Below, in pieces: positions 25,701 to 35,890 of a stretch of 64,000 nt of DNA. A model generated the notes under the pieces. It made no database searches. It saw nothing but the letters and a program-made list of their open reading frames with translations, and was not told the DNA's origin. Positions within the stretch are counted from its first letter, which is position 1, and every line of letters begins with the position of its first letter. The stretch is from Patiria pectinifera (taxonomy: Eukaryota > Echinodermata > Asteroidea > Valvatida > Asterinidae), in the NCBI GenBank assembly GCA_029964075.1, contig CM057136.1, forward strand, positions 7,378,001-7,442,000, in the 5' to 3' direction. Both the position numbers and the translations under genes were made by a program.

Positions 25701-25896
25701 AGGAGTTTCGGCCACTGGCCCTGAAATGATGGTTGATTGATTCCGGTTTCCCCAGACTGTGCACAGGCGAAATATTTTATTGTGCGCCCTCTTGCGCACG
25801 AAATAAAATATATATATATATATATTGACTGTCCCTGTAGGGGCTCCGTACCGTACATACGCCCCGTATCAAATAACGAATTATTACTCGATTATT
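22717..25896. other. Intergenic stretch without recognised genes
   Basis: Several frames of 75-137 codons occur (for example near 23879-24226 and 24492-24905), but none shows a family signature. The motif TCTCGAAAAGTTGA followed by a variant of GGTTAACCCA occurs twice (near 23690 and 24035), hinting at an old duplication. A run of TA dinucleotides lies near 25808. Confidence 0.5.
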
Positions 25897-26370
25897 TATG
25901 GCGTGTCAAACGTTGCAATATTTTGCAATATATATGTTGGATGTTCAATATGTGTTTGTTATCTTTTACATTTATGTGCGATGTTCAATATAAATGTGCG
26001 ATGTTTTTCATTATTTGCGCGATGTTTAATATATTTGTGCGATGTTTTACAATATATGTGCGATGTTCAATATATGTGTGCGATGTTTTACATTTATATG
26101 CGATTTTCAATTTATACGTGCGATGTTTTTGACGATATATATGTGCGATGTTTTCAATATTATGTTCGATTTTTTTGCATTAAATGTGCGATGTTTTTCG
26201 ATACAATTGTGTGTGTTGTTGTACAATATATTTGCGATACTCTCAAATATGTGAGCAATGTTTCACACATATGTTTGACATTTCGAGCTATTTGTATTCG
26301 ATGTTTCATCGGTATGTTTGCATTCGATCTTTTGCAATATGCATTTGATATTTCCCTTTTCATTCGATGT
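25897..26370 (+). repeat. Outer array of the left arm, about 21-bp units
   Basis: The word GTGCGATGTT recurs every 20-22 bases followed by an AT-rich tail such as TACAATATAT or CAATATATAT; about 15-20 degenerate units. The right-arm counterpart (37490-37827) carries AACATCGCAC at the same spacing. Open frames through this array (one of 200 codons) are by-products of the period, with a Cys/Phe/Ile-rich repeated peptide. Confidence 0.85.
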
Positions 26371-26699
26371 TTCTTTAAGAGTCAAAGTCTGGTTACTAGA
26401 CCGCGAAAGTCTGACTATTTTGCCTAAAGTCAGTGTATGAGACGTCAGCGGGATCGCGTAAAGTGATTAGAGCCAGACCTAAACGGTAAAAACCGAAATT
26501 GTGGGTTATTCTTTAAGCATACGCAATGCGTTCATCATTGTTTGGGCAGTACCCCAGCTGTGTCTGTACTACCCATAGTGTTATGTGCATCATCTATGCA
26601 TTGAGAAGTGCATGACACATGGTCTGAGTTCCAAGGCCGATGTGCACCTGTCCCGTTTAATGATCCAGTTACCTGATAATTTGTTAACATAAGCTGATG

Positions 26700-27770
26700 T
26701 AAATTACAAAATTAGATTTTTATGAAAAAAATCAAATTGTAAGGGGTTAACCCTGCATTTTTTTAGCAAAATCGGGAAAAATCACATCTCTCTGGAAAAT
26801 TGCAGATTGTATGGGGTTAGATGTTTATGAAACATTTCAAATTGTAAGGTGAACATGGCATATTTTATCGAAATTGGGCAAAATCAGATGTTTCCGAAAA
26901 ATTTCAGATGTAAGGGATTAAGGCCAAAAAAAAGGGGTCTCCGGTTTCTGGTATGCGCGCGCGTCGCCGTAGCCATGCGCGTCGGCAAAATGGAAAAGGT
27001 TTTTTTTCAACGAACGATAATGTCTCAAAACCGCCAAACTCACTGGTTTGACTGGAATCCTACTGCTGCAAAATTTTAACGTGTTTTTAGATGGGGTTTT
27101 GATCGAGAATAAGCTTTATGTTGCCCTCTGGTCTCCCATAATATTTGCACTAAGTTTAGTCAGGCACCATTTGCAGTCATCAGCCGACATTTGAAGAAAA
27201 CAGGTTAAAAAAAAGCCTTGTCGCCGCACCACTTTTTGGGCAAGCTCCATACCAGAAACCGGAGACCTTTTTTTGGCCTAACCTTGCTTTTTTAGTGAAA
27301 TTTTGCAAAGTTAGATGTTACGAAAAATTTCAAATTGAAAGGGGTTAACCTCGACTTTTTTAAAGCGAAAATGGGAAAAATCAAATGTTTCTGGAAAATT
27401 GCAGATTGTAAGGGGTTAACCTTGCTTTTTGAATAAGATTGGGGAAAATTAGATGTTCAAGAAAAAAATTCAAATTGTAAGGGGTTAACCTTGTTTTTTT
27501 TTTTGCAAAATAAGACACAATCAGATGATTCTGGCAAATTGCAGATTGTTAGGGCTTAACCTTGTATTTCTAGCAAAATTGGGCAAAAAGAAATGTTTAT
27601 AAAAAATTATAAAATTGTAAGAGGTGTACCTTGTATATTTAGTAAAATTTGGCAAAATCAGATTTGTATGAAAAATCTAAAATGGTAAGGAGTTACCCTT
27701 GCTTTTTTAGCAAAATTTGGAGCATACTTTACTAAAATTGGGCAAAATCAGATGCTTCTAAAAAATCCAG
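26700..27770 (+). repeat. 68-bp satellite array, left arm outer block
   Basis: Units of about 60-69 bp carry the words TTGTAAGGGGTTAACCTTGC, TTTAGCAAAATTGGGCAAAA and TCAGATGTTTCTGGAAAATT. It is interrupted by a 357-bp MITE at 26922-27278. The single TTAA at 27556-27559 is the unoccupied counterpart of the MITE insertion site in the right arm. Confidence 0.85.
26922..27278. mobile_element. PIF/Harbinger-like MITE, copy 1
   Basis: The left end GGCCAAAAAAAAGGGG then TCTCCGGTTTCTGGTATG is mirrored on the right by CATACCAGAAACCGGAGA then CCTTTTTTTGGCC. TAA flanks both sides (26919-26921 and 27279-27281), and the surrounding array has TTAACC at that position. GGCC ends with a three-base TAA duplication fit PIF/Harbinger. 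The frame inside has no family match. Confidence 0.75.
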
Positions 27771-28213
27771 ATGTAAAGTTTCCGCAAAAAACAGCTGTTG
27801 AAAAAGAGCCCAATGTTGAACTTTACTGAGTCTGAGGTCTATCGAGGGGACGATCCTTATTTCAACTCCCGGAGATTCGCTGGCAGTCTCTATTTTTCTT
27901 TTTAAGAAAGTCGAAATAGCTGAAGAGGAAGGTGAGAATCTATATGTGCCCAGATGCAAAGAGTAGAAATCTACGCGTCTGCCTTTTGAAAATACACAAT
28001 TGCAGTGTTCATTGTTGCGTAATGATCCGCCTAGCACACGACTGTTTTACACATTAGGCTGTGTTATGCAGCTTCCTAACAAACCAAACACACCGGGCTC
28101 ATTATATCGACTTGTTTTTACCTATAAAGGTAAAGCAAATGGACCCAGTAATCTTCCTGGAGCGTTTGCTCACCTATAAAGACAACTTTTCTCAGTTTAA
28201 GGAAAATTCTAAG

Positions 28214-28296
28214 GTAACGAAATGGCCGAGTGGTTACGATTCGTCGTCCACGGTTAGCGGGGTCCCGGGTTCGAATCCCGCTGGTGTCTTTTTGGT
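28214..28296 (+). repeat. tRNA-Ser/Leu-like SINE head or pol III pseudogene
   Basis: An A box TGGCCGAGTGG (28223-28233) and a perfect B box GGTTCGAATCC (28268-28278) lie 34 bases apart, followed by a T-run (CTTTTTGG) that could end pol III transcription. The acceptor arms on the two sides do not pair and no normal anticodon arm can be drawn, so a working tRNA gene is unlikely. A tRNA-derived SINE or pol III promoter fossil fits better. An inverted copy lies at 36827-36909. Confidence 0.65.
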
Positions 28297-28349
28297 TTTT
28301 AACGTATGAGTTCAATTATTCACTATAAGAGATTTAATTTCCCGTCGTA

Positions 28350-28422
28350 AAGTACCTTAGCTTAATCGGTAAGCACTGCTGCTGGTACTGTCCGCGAGTT
28401 CCAGGTTGGCGCCTTCGTACAG
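28350..28422 (+). repeat. Second tRNA-like segment (degenerate)
   Basis: TAGCTTAATCGGTAAGCACT (28358-28377) matches the D-arm and A-box region of tRNAs of the TAGCTCAGTCGG type. About 40 bases on, GCGAGTTCCAGGTTGGC is a weak B-box-like segment. The cloverleaf does not close, so this is probably a SINE relic. It is duplicated in inverse at about 36701-36767. Confidence 0.45.
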
Positions 28423-29235
28423 GTTCAGGGCATGTGGTCCACTCGGAGGATCAGGGCTTAGGGACCGCCCTGTTCCTCCTTTAGCTCTTTGCTTTTACAT
28501 GGCGCCTGGCCCTCCGGGGTTATATGGATGGATAGGGAAGGAAGTGTGTATTGGTCGGGGACGCCGAGACCCCGGAAGAGAACTAAGGGATCGGCTGGGG
28601 CATTGTTATGGCTCAGACCGATCCCTGAAAGCTTGACTAGCACATAACTTTTTGATTTTTTTTACCCTCTATCTTTTATACTTTGGTTTACTTTGATATC
28701 TACAGATGCTCGGCAGGTCTACGGGTAGTATTAAAGTTGAAACAAAGGTGTATGTCATAAATCGATGAATATTTCATAATTGACTATAATCAAAACGGAG
28801 TTTCGTTTGATCAATTTGACTATCATTATATAATGACGCGATTGCCAATTGACGTTAGAAACGCCATAAATTATACCGTGAAAGAATAAAGATGAACATT
28901 GTAATATAAACATATTTATACATTTTTCAAATAACGTGTCTTTAATTGTGAGCATTCCAGACAATACAGTAATTCGCAATAGTAATAGAATGATATATGA
29001 TAGCACGATCAATGCGTCTCTATTAAATAAAAAAAAAATTTAGGCCCCTATGTGTGAAATATTCTTTGATTGACTATGAGCATTCCATACGAATGAGTTA
29101 ATTCGCAAAATATAGCAACAACAAAAGAGAAAGGAAAAAGAGAAAATTCCTTTACCCTAAAAACTGGAAAAATAAAATAATTTGTTTTAAAGAAGTCAAA
29201 TGGGACACTTCATGTATTGATTTAACAGTTTGCAA

Positions 29236-31299
29236 GGGGTTAACCTTACATTTTAGCAAAATTGGGAAAAATCAGATGTTTCTGGAAAATTTCAGATGGT
29301 AAGGGGTTTACTTTGCATTTTTAGCAAAATAGGGCAAAATCAGATTTGTATGAAAAATCAAAAATTGTAAGGGGTTTACCTTGCCAAATTAGAGCAAAAT
29401 CAGATGTTTCTGGAAAATTGCAGATTGAAAGGGGTTAACCTTGCTTTTTTAAGCGAAATTGGGAAAAATCAGATGTTTCTTGAAAATTGCAGATTGTAAG
29501 GGGTTAACTTGGCATTTTTAGCATAACTGGGCAATATCAGATTTATATGAAAAATCTCAAATTGTAAGGGGTGAACCTTGTATTTTTAGCGAAATTGGGC
29601 AAAATCAGAAAATTGCAGCTTGTAAGGGGTTAAGGCAAAAAAAAAAAAGTCTCCGGTTTCTGGTATGGAGCTTGCCCAAAAAGTGGTGCGGCGACGCGGC
29701 TTTTTTTTTTTTTTTACCTGACTTTTTTGCTTCAAATGTCGGCTGATGACTGCAAATGGTGCCCGACTAAACTTAGTGCAAAATGTACGGGAGTCAAGTG
29801 AGTCCACATACAGCTTATTATCGATCATACCCCCATCTAAAAACACGTTAAAACTGTGCTGCAGCAGAATTCCAGTCAAACCAGTGAGTTTGGCGGTTTT
29901 GAGACATCATCTTTTATTGAAAAAAAAACTTTTTCATTTTGCCGACGCGCAGGGCTACGGCGACGCGCGCGCATACCAAAATAGGACAAAAATAGGACAA
30001 AATCGAAATTGGGAAAAATCACATGTTCCTTAAAAATTGCAGATTGTAAGGGGTTAACTTGGCATTTTTAGCACAACTGGGCAATATCAGATTTATATGA
30101 AAAATCACCAAATGTAAGGGGTGAACCTTGTATTTTTAGCGAAATTAGGCAAAATCAGATCTTTCTGGAAAATTTCAAATTGTAAGGGGTGAACCTTGCA
30201 TTTTTTAGCAAAATAGGGCAAAATCAGGTGTTTATGAAAAATGTCAGATTGTAAGGGGGTTAACCTTGCTTTTTTAGCAAAATTGGGAAAAATCAGATTT
30301 GTATGAAAAATCAAAAATTGTAAGGGGTTAACCTTTGCCAAATTAGGGCACTAAAAAAGCAAGGTTAACCCCTTACATCTGAAAATTTCAAATTGTTAGA
30401 GGTTAACCTTGCATTTTTTAGCAACATACGGCAAAACCAGGTGTTCATGAAAAATTTCAGATTGTAAAGGGTTAACCTTTCTTTTTCAGTAAAATTGGGA
30501 AAATTTAAATGTTTATGAAAAATTTCAAATTGTCAGTGGTTAACCTTGCATTTTTTAGCAAAATAGGGCAAAATCAGGTGTTTATGGAAAATTTCAGATG
30601 GTAAGGGGTTTACTTTGCATTTTTAGCAAAATAGGGCAAAATCAGATTTGTATGAAAAATCAAAAATTGTAATGGGTTAACCTTTGCCCAATTAGGGCAA
30701 AATCAGATGTTTCTTGAAAATTGCAGATTGAAAGGGGTTAACCTTGCATTTTAAGCAAAATTGGTCAAAATCAGATGTTTCTGAAAAAAATTCCGATGTA
30801 AGGAATTAACCTTACTTTTTTTTGGTGAAATTCGGTAAAAATTAGATGTTTATGGAAAATTTCAAATTGCAAGGGGTTCAGATTGCATTTTTTTTTAGCA
30901 AAATTGGGCAAAATCAGATGTTTATGGAAAATTTCAAATTGTAAGGTGTTAACCTTGCTTTTCTAGTAAAATTGGGAAAATTTAAATGTTTATGAAAATT
31001 TTTAAATTGTCACTGGTTATCCTTGCATTTTTAGCAAAATAGGGCAAAATCAGATTTGTATGAAAAATCAAAAATTGTAAGGGGTTAACCTTGCCAAATT
31101 AGGGCAACATCAGATGTTTCTGGAAAATTGCAGATTGAAAGGGGTTACCCTTGCTTTTTTAAGCGAAATTGGGAAAAATCACATGTTTCTTAAAAATTGC
31201 AGATTGTAAGGGGTTAACTTGGCATTTTTAGCATAACTGGGCAATATCAGATTTATATGAAAAATCTCAAATTGTAAGGGGTGAACCTTGTATTTTTAG
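29236..31299 (+). repeat. 68-bp satellite array, left arm inner block
   Basis: About 25-30 units of the TTGTAAGGGGTTAACCTTGC repeat in + orientation; unit starts near 29236, 29303, 29371, 29431 and 29500 show spacing of 60-69 bp. A Harbinger-like MITE interrupts it at 29634. It ends abruptly at about 31299, where the orientation flips; this is the symmetry centre of the foldback. Confidence 0.88.
29634..29977. mobile_element. PIF/Harbinger-like MITE, copy 2 (opposite orientation)
   Basis: It begins after TAA (29631-29633) with GGCAAAAA then TCTCCGGTTTCTGGTATG, followed by GAGCTTGCCCAAAAAGTGG. It matches 26922-27278 in inverted orientation. The distal end stops at GCGCATACC and the terminal GGCC is not preserved. 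It is inserted in a satellite unit, as the first copy is. Confidence 0.7.
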
Positions 31300-31522
31300 C
31301 GGAAACTTTACATCTGGATTAATAGAAGCATCTGATTCTGCCCAATTTTAGTAAAATATGCTCCAAATTCTGCTAATAAAGCAAGGTTAACCCCTTACCA
31401 TTTTAGATTTTTCATACAAATCTGATTTTGCCAAATTTTAATAAATATACAAGGTACACCTCTTACAGTTTAAATTTTTTCATAAACATTCCTTTTTGCC
31501 CAATTTTGCTAGAAATACAAGG
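31300..31522 (-). repeat. Inverted satellite fragment at the foldback centre
   Basis: GGAAACTTTACATCTGGATT onward is the reverse complement of 27560-27785, including the junction between the outer array and the unique block. The inner end of the right arm is therefore copied from the outer array, and the arms are not perfectly collinear. Confidence 0.8.
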
Positions 31523-31526
31523 TTAA

Positions 31527-32985
31527 AGGGAAAATACAACATTTGCAAACATCAAAAAATAAAACTACCAAATCATTTTGAAATACCTTGCTGGACTGTT
31601 AGTGAATGACAGTGTAAAGCATCCTGTAAAATCATGGCACCTGGTATACTGTCATTTTCAAGAAAAGTGGTATTTTTGTATCAATTTCCAACGCTGATCG
31701 GCCGATCAGCGTTGGAAAAAAACTGTTTTTTTTCCAAATACTGGCCCCAATTGACCACTCGCACTTGTTTGCAATCGATTACAAATCTATGAACGGGTAC
31801 GAGCCAGCTAGACTGGTTCCCTGACCTTACAATTCCCCATTATTCTCAGACTACGCACTAAACCACGCATTGAAACAATGACTTGACTTTTTGGCATAGT
31901 TTTTAAGCCGCTATTTTATTTCTCCATGGTCAATATTTAACTTGATTAAATGGCAGTGAATACCTTGATAAACTATACTGGAACAATTAAAATTATCTTT
32001 CGATTTACTTAAAGTTATTTGCGTAACTATTTCGGCACGCTTGCCATAAAACGGGGCACGCTTGCCCCTCCTTGCCATGCTTGGCATCACTGGGCCCAAA
32101 ACCTTGGCACGCTTGCCAACCATTCACTAGCCCCACCAGAACAAGTGGGTGCTAGCCAAAGTGTTTGTTAGTTTTGTCACGTGACTTGAATATATGCAAA
32201 AATTACTTAATAAATTGGAAAAGCACCCCGATTTGGTCCACCGCTGGTAGCTACGGTTTGCATGCCCCATCAGTACAAATGGGTGCTTGGCGTACTTTTT
32301 TACAAAGAGTAAACACAACCTGTTAAATGTTTAACGTCCAAATTCCAAGTCTTACTTCAGAACTAAATACCCAACTTGTTTATTTAGTTTGAATTGAGGC
32401 ACTGCCGGTCGCTCCCAGGACCTTACTGCCATTTATAAATTCGTAAAATATGGCGGATGAAGGGGAGGAGGTGGGTTTATTTCTGATGTAGCGGTCTCAA
32501 AAAGCTACGCCGAACTGGCCTTTCTTGCCCCAAATGCACTTAGCGCGGCAATGCGCGCGTGAACTTATTACATTTGTATCAACTTAGCAAAAAGCATCCA
32601 TCCTTATGCCAATAACATCGTTTTTGGCTTCATGCCATCAAGGGGCGGCAAATTGCAACTAGGCCAATCGATATGTTTACTTTTCCTACACCATAGCAAC
32701 CATCAGCTGATAAAAGAAAGTGTAGGACTCAATTGTGCGTTTGTGGAGAATAATGTATTTTATCTTTCAGTGATAAAATGAAATGTATGCAAACTGCTCT
32801 GTTTCTTCTTATATGGAGTCAGGGAACCAGACTACAGGAAAATGATTGTTTTTCTTGGTTTTTATAGCATTTTCGAACCCAAAACCTCAAAAAAGTCAGT
32901 GTAACTTTATTTGCTATATATTTCCAACCCCCCAGTTCCATCCATTTCTGAAAATTATAGCAAAAGCAAATGATGTATATTCCCT
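31527..32985 (+). mobile_element. piggyBac-like MITE inserted in the right arm
   Basis: TTAA at 31523-31526 and at 32986-32989 flank inverted ends AGGGAAAATACA and TGTATATTCCCT. The flanks, joined at one TTAA, read ...ATACAAGG TTAA GCCCTAACA..., exactly the reverse complement of the uninterrupted left arm at 27540-27575. The insertion therefore postdates the inverted duplication or was lost from neither copy. About 0.95 kb of foreign DNA is nested inside; without it the length agrees with the 514-bp copy at 43321. Confidence 0.9.
31838..32785. mobile_element. Unclassified insertion nested in the piggyBac-like MITE
   Basis: Comparison with 43321-43834 shows that the text between ACAATTCCCC (about 31830) and ATGTATGCAAACTGC (about 32790) is extra. 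Inside this extra DNA, CATTATTCTCNNACNACGCAC at 31838 is mirrored near 32735-32755. Roughly 30 further bases to 32785 are unexplained, and no clear target duplication is seen. It has no recognisable protein; it contains AACAAGTGGGTGCT and ACAAATGGGTGCTT as a degenerate inner repeat. Confidence 0.6.
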
Positions 32986-32989
32986 TTAA

Positions 32990-35890
32990 GCCCTAACAAT
33001 CTGCAATTTTCCTGAATCATCTGATTGTGTCCTATTTTGCTAAAAAAAAATGCAAGGTTAACCCCTTACAATTTGAATTTTTTTCATGAACATCTAATTT
33101 GCCCAATTTTACTAAAAAAGCAAGGTTAACCCCCTTACATCTGAAATTTTTCAGAAACATCTGATTTTGCCCAATTTTGCTAAAAATGCAGGGTTCACCC
33201 CTTACAATTTGAAATTTTTCATAAAAATCTGATATTGCCCAGTTTTGCTAAAAATGCAATCTTAACCCCTTTCAATCTGCAACTGTCCAGAAACATCTGA
33301 TTTTGCCCTAATTGGGCAAAGGTTAACCTCTTACAATTTTTTATCTTTCATACAAATCTGATTTTTCCCAATTTTGCTAAAAATGCAAGGTGAACCCCTT
33401 ACAATGTGACATTTTTCATAAACACCTGATTTTGCCCTATTTTGCTAAAAAATGCAAGGTTCACCCCTTACAATTTGAGATTTTTCATAAACATTTAAAT
33501 TTGCCCATTTTTACTAAAAAAGCAAGGTTAACTCCTTCAAATCTGAAATTTTCCAGAAAGATCTGATTTTGCCCAATTTCGCTAAAAATACAAGGTTCAC
33601 CCCTTACAATTTGAGATTTTTCATAAACATCTAACTTTGCCAAATTTTACTAAAAATGCAAGGATAATCCCTTACATCTGAAAATTTTCTAGAAACATCT
33701 GATTTTGCCCGATTTTGCTCAAATGCAAGGTTAACCCCTTACAATTTGAAATTTTCCATAAACATCAGTGATTTTGCCCTATTTTGCTAAAAAAATGCAA
33801 TCTTAACCCCTTACAATTTAAAATTTTTCATAAAATCCAAATTTTACCAAATTTCACTAAAGAAAAAAGTAAGGTTAATTCCTTACATAGGATTTTTTTT
33901 CAAAAACATCTGATTTTGCCCAATTTTGCTAAAAATGCAAGGTGAACCCTTTACAATCTGACATTTTTCATAAACACCTGATGTTGCCCTATTTTGCTAA
34001 AAAATGCAAGGTTCACCCCTTACAATTTGAGATTTTTCATAAACATTTAAATTTGCCCAATTTTACTAAAAAGGCAAGGTTAACCCCTTACAATTTTAGA
34101 TTTTTCATTCACATCTTATTTTGCCAAATATCACTAAAAAAGCAAGGTCAACCCCTTACAATCTGAAATTTTCCAGAAAGATCTGATTTTGCCCAATTTC
34201 GCTAAAAAAATGCAAGGTTCACCCCTTACTATTTGAAATGTTTCATAAACATCTAAATTTTACTAAAAATGCAAGGTTAACCCCTTACAAGCTGCAATTT
34301 TCCAGAAACACATGATTTTGCCCTATTTTGCTAAAAAATGCAAGGTTCACCCCTTACAATTTGAGATTTTTCATGAACATTTAAATTTGCCCAATTTTAC
34401 TAAAAAGGCAAGGTTAACCCCTTACAATTTTAAATTTTTCATTCACATCTTATTTTGCCAAATATCACTAAAAAAGCAAGGTCAACCCCTTACAATCTGA
34501 AATTTTCCAGAAAGATCTGATTTTGCCCAATTTCGCTAAAAAAATGCAAGGTTCACCCCTTACTATTTGAAATGTTTCATAAACATCTAAATTTTACTAA
34601 AAATGCAAGGTTAACCCCTTACAAGCTGCAATTTTCCAGAAACACATGATTTTGCCCTATTTTGCTAAAAAATGCAAGGTTCACCCCTTACAATTTGAGA
34701 TTTTTCATAAACATTTAAATTTGCCCAATTTTACTAAAAAAGCAAGGTTAACCCCTTACAATCTGAAATTTTCCAGAAACATCTGATTTTGCCCAATTTT
34801 GCTAAAATGAAAGGTTAACCCCTTACAATTAAAAATTTTCCATAAACATCTGATTTTGCCCTATTTTGCTAAAAAAAAATGCAATCTTAACCCCTTACAA
34901 TTTGAAATTTTTCATAAACACCAAATTTTACCAAATTACACTAAAGAAAAAAGTAAGGTTAATTCCTTACATCGGAATTTTTTTCAAAAACATCTGATTT
35001 TGCCCAATTTTGCTAATATATGAAAGGTTCATCCCTTACAATTTGAGATTTTTCATAAAAATCTCATTTTGCCCAATTTTGCTTAAAATGCAAGGTTAAC
35101 CCCGTTACATCTGAAATTGTTCAGAAACATCTGATTTTGCCCAATTTTGCTAAAAATGTAAGGTTCATCCCTTACAATTTGAGATTTTTCATAAAAATCT
35201 GATATTGCCCAGTTTTGCTAAAAATGCAAGGTTAACCCCTTTCAATCTGCAACTTTCCAGAAATATCTGATTTTGTCCTAATTGGGCAAAGGTTAACCTC
35301 TTACAATTTTTGATTTTTCATACAAATCTGATTTTTCCCAATTTTGCTAAAAATGCAAGGTGAACCCCTTACAATCTGACATTTTTCATAAACACCTGAT
35401 TTTGCCCTATTTTGTTAAAAAATGCAAGGTTCACCCCTTAAAATTTGAGATTTTTCATAAACATTTAAATTTGCCCAATTTTACTAAAAAGGCAAGGTTA
35501 ACCCCTTACAATTTTAAATTTTTCATTCACATCTTATTTTGCCAAATATCACTAAAAAAGCAAGGTTAACCCCTTACAATCTGAAATTTTCCAGAAAGAT
35601 CTGATTTTGCCCAATTTCGCTAAAAAATGCAAGGTTCACCCCTTACTACTTCTAATGTTTCATAAACACCTCAATTTTACTAAAAATGCAAGGTTAACCC
35701 CTTACAAGCTGCAATTTTCCAGAAACATCTGATTTTTCCCAATTTGCTAAAAAATGCGAGGTTCACCCCTTACTATTTGAAATGTTTCATAAACATCTAA
35801 ATTTTACTAAAAATGCAAGGTTAACCCCTTACAAGCTGCAATTTTCCAGAAACATCTGATTGTTCCCAATTTTGCTAAAATGCAAGGCTA
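32990..35890 (-). repeat. 68-bp satellite array, right arm (inverted)
   Basis: About 40 units with GCAAGGTTAACCCCTTACAA and CATCTGATTTTGCCCAATTT, the reverse complement of the left-arm unit. Higher-order repeats are visible: the blocks 34018-34290 and 34351-34620 are nearly identical, indicating local amplification by unequal exchange. Short methionine-led frames here repeat the same peptide and are not genes. Confidence 0.88.

Larger units (their letters stand above)
27771..29235 (+). repeat. Unique block of the left arm
   Basis: A 1.46-kb non-tandem segment between two satellite arrays, present in inverted form at 35891-37345. It opens with GTAAAGTTTCCGCAAAAAAC and ends near ATTTAACAGTTTGCAAGG. 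It contains two tRNA-like promoter segments. Matching short open frames in both arms (for example 28406-28636 and 36478-36708) differ at 3 of 76 codons' products; this measures the age of the duplication and does not imply protein function. Confidence 0.85.

Noticed and set aside
25825-26427. 200-codon open frame across the 21-bp array
   Set aside because: The frame is a by-product of the repeat. The peptide is a Cys/Phe/Ile-rich echo of the unit, other frames over the same array are also open, and the right-arm copy is disrupted.
28214-28296. Functional tRNA-Ser or tRNA-Leu gene
   Set aside because: A and B boxes are good but the acceptor and anticodon arms do not pair, so a tRNA-derived repeat is more likely.
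28406-28636. 76-codon frame conserved in both foldback arms
   Set aside because: The conservation follows from recent duplication. It overlaps the tRNA-like segment and has no known domain.
33942-35569. Three near-identical 62-74-codon frames led by NPLQSDIFHKHL-type sequence
   Set aside because: They are translations of the inverted 68-bp satellite; similarity among them reflects the repeat and not a gene family.
29236-35890. Possible CRISPR array
   Set aside because: Units are contiguous tandem repeats with drifting sequence and no unique spacers; the genome is eukaryotic with introns and no cas genes.
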